This document shows, piece after piece, positions 61,068-64,000 of a stretch of 64,000 nucleotides of DNA. The position numbers were made by a program, and so were the translations under genes. The notes below the pieces were generated by a model, which was not told the origin of the DNA, ran no database searches, and saw only the letters and a list, made by a program, of their open reading frames with translations. This stretch comes from Pseudoduganella albidiflava (GTDB taxonomy: Bacteria; Pseudomonadota; Gammaproteobacteria; Burkholderiales; Burkholderiaceae_D). Positions within the stretch are counted from its first letter, which is position 1, and each line of letters starts with the position of its first letter. The stretch is from assembly GCF_004322755.1 (NCBI RefSeq), contig NZ_CP036401.1, positions 2,728,001 to 2,792,000 on the forward strand, written 5' to 3'.

Positions 61068-61140
61068 CCACCCCAAGTGCAAGTTCCGGGGTCAGACCCG
61101 GCGGGTCTGACCCCGGCCCTTCGCTGTTGGGGTGAATGCA
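61068..61140. repeat. Nested palindromic element, short form without internal module
   Basis: CCGGGGTCAGACCC (61086-61099) and GGGTCTGACCCCGG (61103-61116) are a perfect 14-base inverted repeat separated by GGC. The flanks CCACCCCAAGTGCAA and TTCGCTGTTGGGGTGAATGC are the reverse complement of the outer parts of the element at 29451-29594, whose hairpin module is absent here. The gap 60940-61222 has no gene. Confidence 0.8.
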
Positions 61141-61222
61141 CGTGCTTTCGATATGTCGAGTAACGCTTAACTAAATGGCATTAGGTACAGAGCCCTGTTC
61201 CGGACCACCATGAGGAGTCGTC

Positions 61223-61801
61223 ATGTTACGTACGCTGACCGTTATATCGCTGTGCGCCGTGTCGCTGCACGCCTCGCCGGCCCGTGCCGATGAAGCCGGC
61301 CTGTGGAAGCGCCTGGCCGGCGGCGGCCATGTCGTGGTGATGCGCCATGCCGTCACCACGCCCGGCATCGGCGACCCTGCCGGCTTCAGACTGGGCGATT
61401 GCGCCACCCAGCGCAATCTGTCGCCGGCCGGGCGCGCCGATGCCGCCGCGATCGGCGCCGCCTTCCGCCGCCATGCGGTGCCGGTCGGCCACGTGCTGGC
61501 CAGCCGCTGGTGCCGCTGCGTGGACACGGCCGAACTGGCGTTCGGCCGCGTCGAACCGGCGCCGATGGTGGACTCGATCTGGCAGGAAGACGCCGCGGTG
61601 GCGGACCGCAAGACGGCCGCCGTGCGCCAGTACGTGGCTGCCTACCGCGCTCCGGGCAACCTGGTGCTGGTGACACATGACGTCAACGTGCGGGCGCTGA
61701 CCGGTACCAGCCTGTCGCAGGGGGAGATGGTGGTGGCGCGGGCGCGGACCGACGGCAGCCTGGAGGTAGTCGGTACGCTCGGCGTGCCCAGGCGCCCCTG
61801 A
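61223..61801 (+). CDS. Exported histidine phosphatase
   Basis: A 192-residue protein with a signal peptide (LRTLTVISLCAVSLHASPAR). The branch 1 histidine-phosphatase motif VVVMRHAVTTPGIG holds the catalytic His; the second His appears in LVLVTHDVNVRALTG. ATG at 61223 follows TGAGGAGTCGTC. Periplasmic action on a small phospho-ester or phosphosugar is likely; the substrate is unknown. It stands alone. Confidence 0.85.
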   Translation: MLRTLTVISLCAVSLHASPARADEAGLWKRLAGGGHVVVMRHAVTTPGIGDPAGFRLGDCATQRNLSPAGRADAAAIGAAFRRHAVPVGHVLASRWCRCVDTAELAFGRVEPAPMVDSIWQEDAAVADRKTAAVRQYVAAYRAPGNLVLVTHDVNVRALTGTSLSQGEMVVARARTDGSLEVVGTLGVPRRP

Positions 61802-61814
61802 AACGCCGGGCGTG

Positions 61815-62057
61815 CTAGCGGTACAACGCGAACAAACCCATCAGGATCAGCGTGAAGACGAGCCCGCCGACCAGCTGGCTGGCCGCGGCCGGCACGACGG
61901 CCGGGCTGCCGTGCATGACGTGGTCGCGTTTCCCGATGGCGAACGCTTCCTTCAGGTTTTCGGCGCGAACACGGCCGAGCGAAAGCATCCAGATGACGAC
62001 CCTGCCGAGGTTGTACAGGAATAGCTCCATGAAGACGTACAGTACGAATTCAAGCAT
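61815..62057 (-). CDS. Small membrane protein with two helices
   Basis: An 80-residue protein with two hydrophobic helices (MLEFVLYVFMELFLYNLGRV then VIWMLSLG; and ASQLVGGLVFTLILMGLFAL) joined by a charged linker. ATG at 62057 was chosen because GGAGGAG precedes it; a reading from 62222 is unlikely. Not recognised; such proteins are often conserved hypotheticals in this family of bacteria. Confidence 0.65.
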   Translation of the reverse strand: MLEFVLYVFMELFLYNLGRVVIWMLSLGRVRAENLKEAFAIGKRDHVMHGSPAVVPAAASQLVGGLVFTLILMGLFALYR

Positions 62058-62264
62058 GCCGCAACTCCTCCAGATGTCGTTCGCGTGCCGTGGGACCAGC
62101 GTGCCCGCCGACGACCCCGTGACATTGCATTGACCGGCTTGCGGGCAGTGCGCCGGCACGCGCAGTGTACCGGCCCCGGCGCACCGATGGCAAGCGCCCC
62201 CCGTCGGCGTGATCTCCGGCACGCGGTTGGAGCATGCACGGCGGTCCAGCCGCGGTGAATGGTT

Positions 62265-62283
62265 GAGAATGATTCGTATTTAC
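62265..62283 (+). promoter_or_regulatory. Fur-box-like site upstream of siderophore receptor
   Basis: GAGAATGATTCGTATTTAC matches the 19-bp Fur consensus GATAATGATAATCATTATC at 12 positions, with the left half (GAGAATGAT) close to perfect. It lies 35 bp before the receptor start, consistent with iron repression. Confidence 0.6.
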
Positions 62284-62318
62284 GATAAGATACTGATCTT
62301 TTGACAACCTCGATCCCC

Positions 62319-64000
62319 ATGCGCACCGCTCTTCGCCCCCTCGCACTTCTCATCGCCGGGACGCTGCCCGCCGCCGCCAGCCTCGCGGAAACCGCAGCTG
62401 CCACGTTGCCGACGGTCGTCGTCACCGCCGAGGGGGAGGGCAACGAACAGGTGGCGAAGCGCGGCCGCGCCGGGCTGCTGGGCGAGCGCGACGTGCTGGA
62501 CCAGCCGTTCAGCATCGTGTCCTACACGGCGCAGCGCATGCGCGACCAGCAGGCCGTCACGCTGGCCGAAGTGCTGGGGGGCGATTCGTCGGCCCGCTTC
62601 ACGGGCCAGATCGGCGGCGTGACCGATTCGTTCTTCCTACGCGGCTTCCCCGTCAACGAGGGCAACCTGAGCGAAGTAGCGCTCGACGGCGTGTACGGCG
62701 TGTCGCCGAACTACCATCTGTTCACCGAATACCTGGAGCGCGTGGAGGTGCTGAAGGGCCCCGGCGCGCTGCTGTACGGGATGTCGCCGAACAGCGGCGT
62801 GGGCGGCGTCGTCAACGCCGTGCCGAAGCGTTCGCTGCGCCACGACCTCACGCGGCTGACCTTCGACTACGCCTCCGATACCCAGTTCGGCACCGCGGTC
62901 GACGTCAGCCGCCGGCAGGGCGACTTCGGCATCCGCTTCAACGCGCTGCACCGCCAGGGCGACACCCCGCTGGACAAGCAGGAGGCGCGCGCCGAAGTGG
63001 CCGCGCTGGCACTCGATTACCGAGGCCGGCGCCTGCGCGCCACGCTGGACCTGATCGGCCAGTACCGCAAGATCGATGCGCCCACCCGGCCGTTCCTCGT
63101 CAGCCCGGGGCTGCCGGTGCCGGCCGCGCCGGATGGCCGCCGCAACGTCACGCAGGAATGGGGCTGGTGGCGTTCGAGCGACGTGTCCACGCTCGGCCAC
63201 GTGGAATACGACCTGTCGGACCGGGTGACGGTCTTCGCCGATCTGGGCGCCGCGAAATCGGACGTCGGCCGGCTTTCCGAGCAGACGCCCACCATCCTGA
63301 ACGCGCAGGGCGACACGTCCGCCACGCCGACGCACTTCAAGTTCCAGATCAACCGCGCCGCGGCGGACGTGGGCTTGCGAGCCGCGCTGCGCACCGGGCA
63401 GGTCGAGCACGCGCTGGTGCTGATGGCGAACGCGTATCACGACCGCCTGGCCAATGCCAGCAACGCCGGGACCATTATCCGTTCCAGCATCTACGCACCG
63501 GTCGCGGTGGCGGCCCAGGCGGTGCCGGAACCGGCGCGCGTTCCCAAGCTGTCCGAGTCGACGCTGTCCAGCCTTGCCGTGGCCGATACGCTGGCCATGT
63601 TCGATGGCCGGCTGCAAGCCACGCTGGGCCTGCGCCGGCAAAGCGTGGAATCGGAGAACTTCCATGCCGCCACCGGCTTGCGCACGGCACGCTACGATGA
63701 AACCGCCGTCACGCCTCTGGCCGGCATCGTGTTCAAGGCCACGCCCCGGCTGTCGCTGTACGCCAACCACATCCAGGGCCTGAGCAAGGGCGATATCGCG
63801 CCCAACACGGCCAGCAACGCGGGGCAGGTGTTCGCGCCGTACAAGAGCCGCCAGGTCGAGATTGGCGCCAAGTCCGAGGCCGGCGGGCTGCTGGCCACGC
63901 TGGCCGTCTTCCAGATCACCAAGCCAAGCGGCCAGCTGTACGGCACCGTCTACAGTCCCGACAGCGAACAGCGCAACCGCGGGCTGGAACTGCACCTGTC
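62319..64000 (+). CDS. TonB-dependent siderophore receptor, N-terminal part (3' end outside window)
   Basis: About 560 residues are seen before the window ends. Signal peptide RPLALLIAGTLPAAASLAET, then a plug domain of the siderophore type: LLGERDVLDQPFSIVSYTAQ, RFTGQIGGVTDSFFLRGFPV, LERVEVLKGPGALLYGMSPN, SGVGGVVNAVPKRS. Barrel strands follow. The plug wording (RDVLDQPFS, RGFPVN) fits the FhuA/FpvA-like TIGR01783 group. A Fur-box-like site lies upstream. The ligand is probably a ferric siderophore. It is open to the right edge. Confidence 0.9.
   Translation, partial: MRTALRPLALLIAGTLPAAASLAETAAATLPTVVVTAEGEGNEQVAKRGRAGLLGERDVLDQPFSIVSYTAQRMRDQQAVTLAEVLGGDSSARFTGQIGGVTDSFFLRGFPVNEGNLSEVALDGVYGVSPNYHLFTEYLERVEVLKGPGALLYGMSPNSGVGGVVNAVPKRSLRHDLTRLTFDYASDTQFGTAVDVSRRQGDFGIRFNALHRQGDTPLDKQEARAEVAALALDYRGRRLRATLDLIGQYRKIDAPTRPFLVSPGLPVPAAPDGRRNVTQEWGWWRSSDVSTLGHVEYDLSDRVTVFADLGAAKSDVGRLSEQTPTILNAQGDTSATPTHFKFQINRAAADVGLRAALRTGQVEHALVLMANAYHDRLANASNAGTIIRSSIYAPVAVAAQAVPEPARVPKLSESTLSSLAVADTLAMFDGRLQATLGLRRQSVESENFHAATGLRTARYDETAVTPLAGIVFKATPRLSLYANHIQGLSKGDIAPNTASNAGQVFAPYKSRQVEIGAKSEAGGLLATLAVFQITKPSGQLYGTVYSPDSEQRNRGLELHL

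Overview
The window is high-GC DNA from a Gram-negative bacterium, most likely a Burkholderiales member close to Massilia, Pseudoduganella or Duganella (Oxalobacteraceae). That placement is inferred from the TonB-receptor-rich content, a DUF4148 secreted protein, the gcdH plus CoA-transferase pair, and many intergenic palindromes built on GGGGTCAGACCCC and GGTGTCGGACACC. No rRNA, tRNA, CRISPR array or phage region was seen.

Layout. Bases 1-9,900 hold sugar-acid and organic-acid catabolism: the end of an MFS transporter, a DUF4148 protein, then on the minus strand pyruvate kinase, a type-2 glycerate kinase, a DctA symporter and a tartrate-dehydrogenase-type enzyme with a divergent LysR gene. 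A second LysR gene diverges from glutaryl-CoA dehydrogenase and a CoA-transferase. Bases 11,277-15,604 are a TetR-controlled efflux operon (small protein, DHA2-type MFS pump, HlyD/EmrA adaptor, TetR) followed by a FadR-type GntR gene. Bases 15,796-18,078 carry glucarate dehydratase flanked by two paralogous GntR regulators.

Bases about 18,250-21,400 are an AT-richer island unlike the rest: a frameshifted cysteine-rich secreted peptide with a knottin-like spacing, two unrecognised proteins and a decayed IS5-family transposase. A hybrid histidine kinase and a LuxR-type response regulator follow, convergent with a 25-bp overlap.

Bases 24,393-49,881 are outer-membrane uptake and glycan use: a GH2 beta-galactosidase, a double-domain GH43 protein, a hybrid sensor kinase, a ZnuD-like zinc receptor with a Fur-family regulator, an aldo/keto reductase, a large carbohydrate-type TonB receptor behind CpG-centred palindromes, a lone receiver protein, and an ECF sigma/FecR system with an STN-bearing receptor and a divergent paralogous receptor. 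Bases 50,180-64,000 carry a diguanylate cyclase, a sodium/sugar symporter-galT-galK operon, an EamA transporter, Rnk, a GH115 alpha-glucuronidase, a histidine phosphatase, a small membrane protein and the start of a siderophore receptor behind a Fur-box-like site.

Working together, GH2, GH43 and GH115 enzymes could release galactose, arabinose/xylose and glucuronic acid from plant glycans. The TonB receptors would bring oligosaccharides in, the symporter and GalT/GalK would feed galactose into the Leloir pathway, and the glucarate/tartrate/glycerate genes would take sugar acids to pyruvate. The most unusual material is the island at 18-21 kb and the nested intergenic repeat families.
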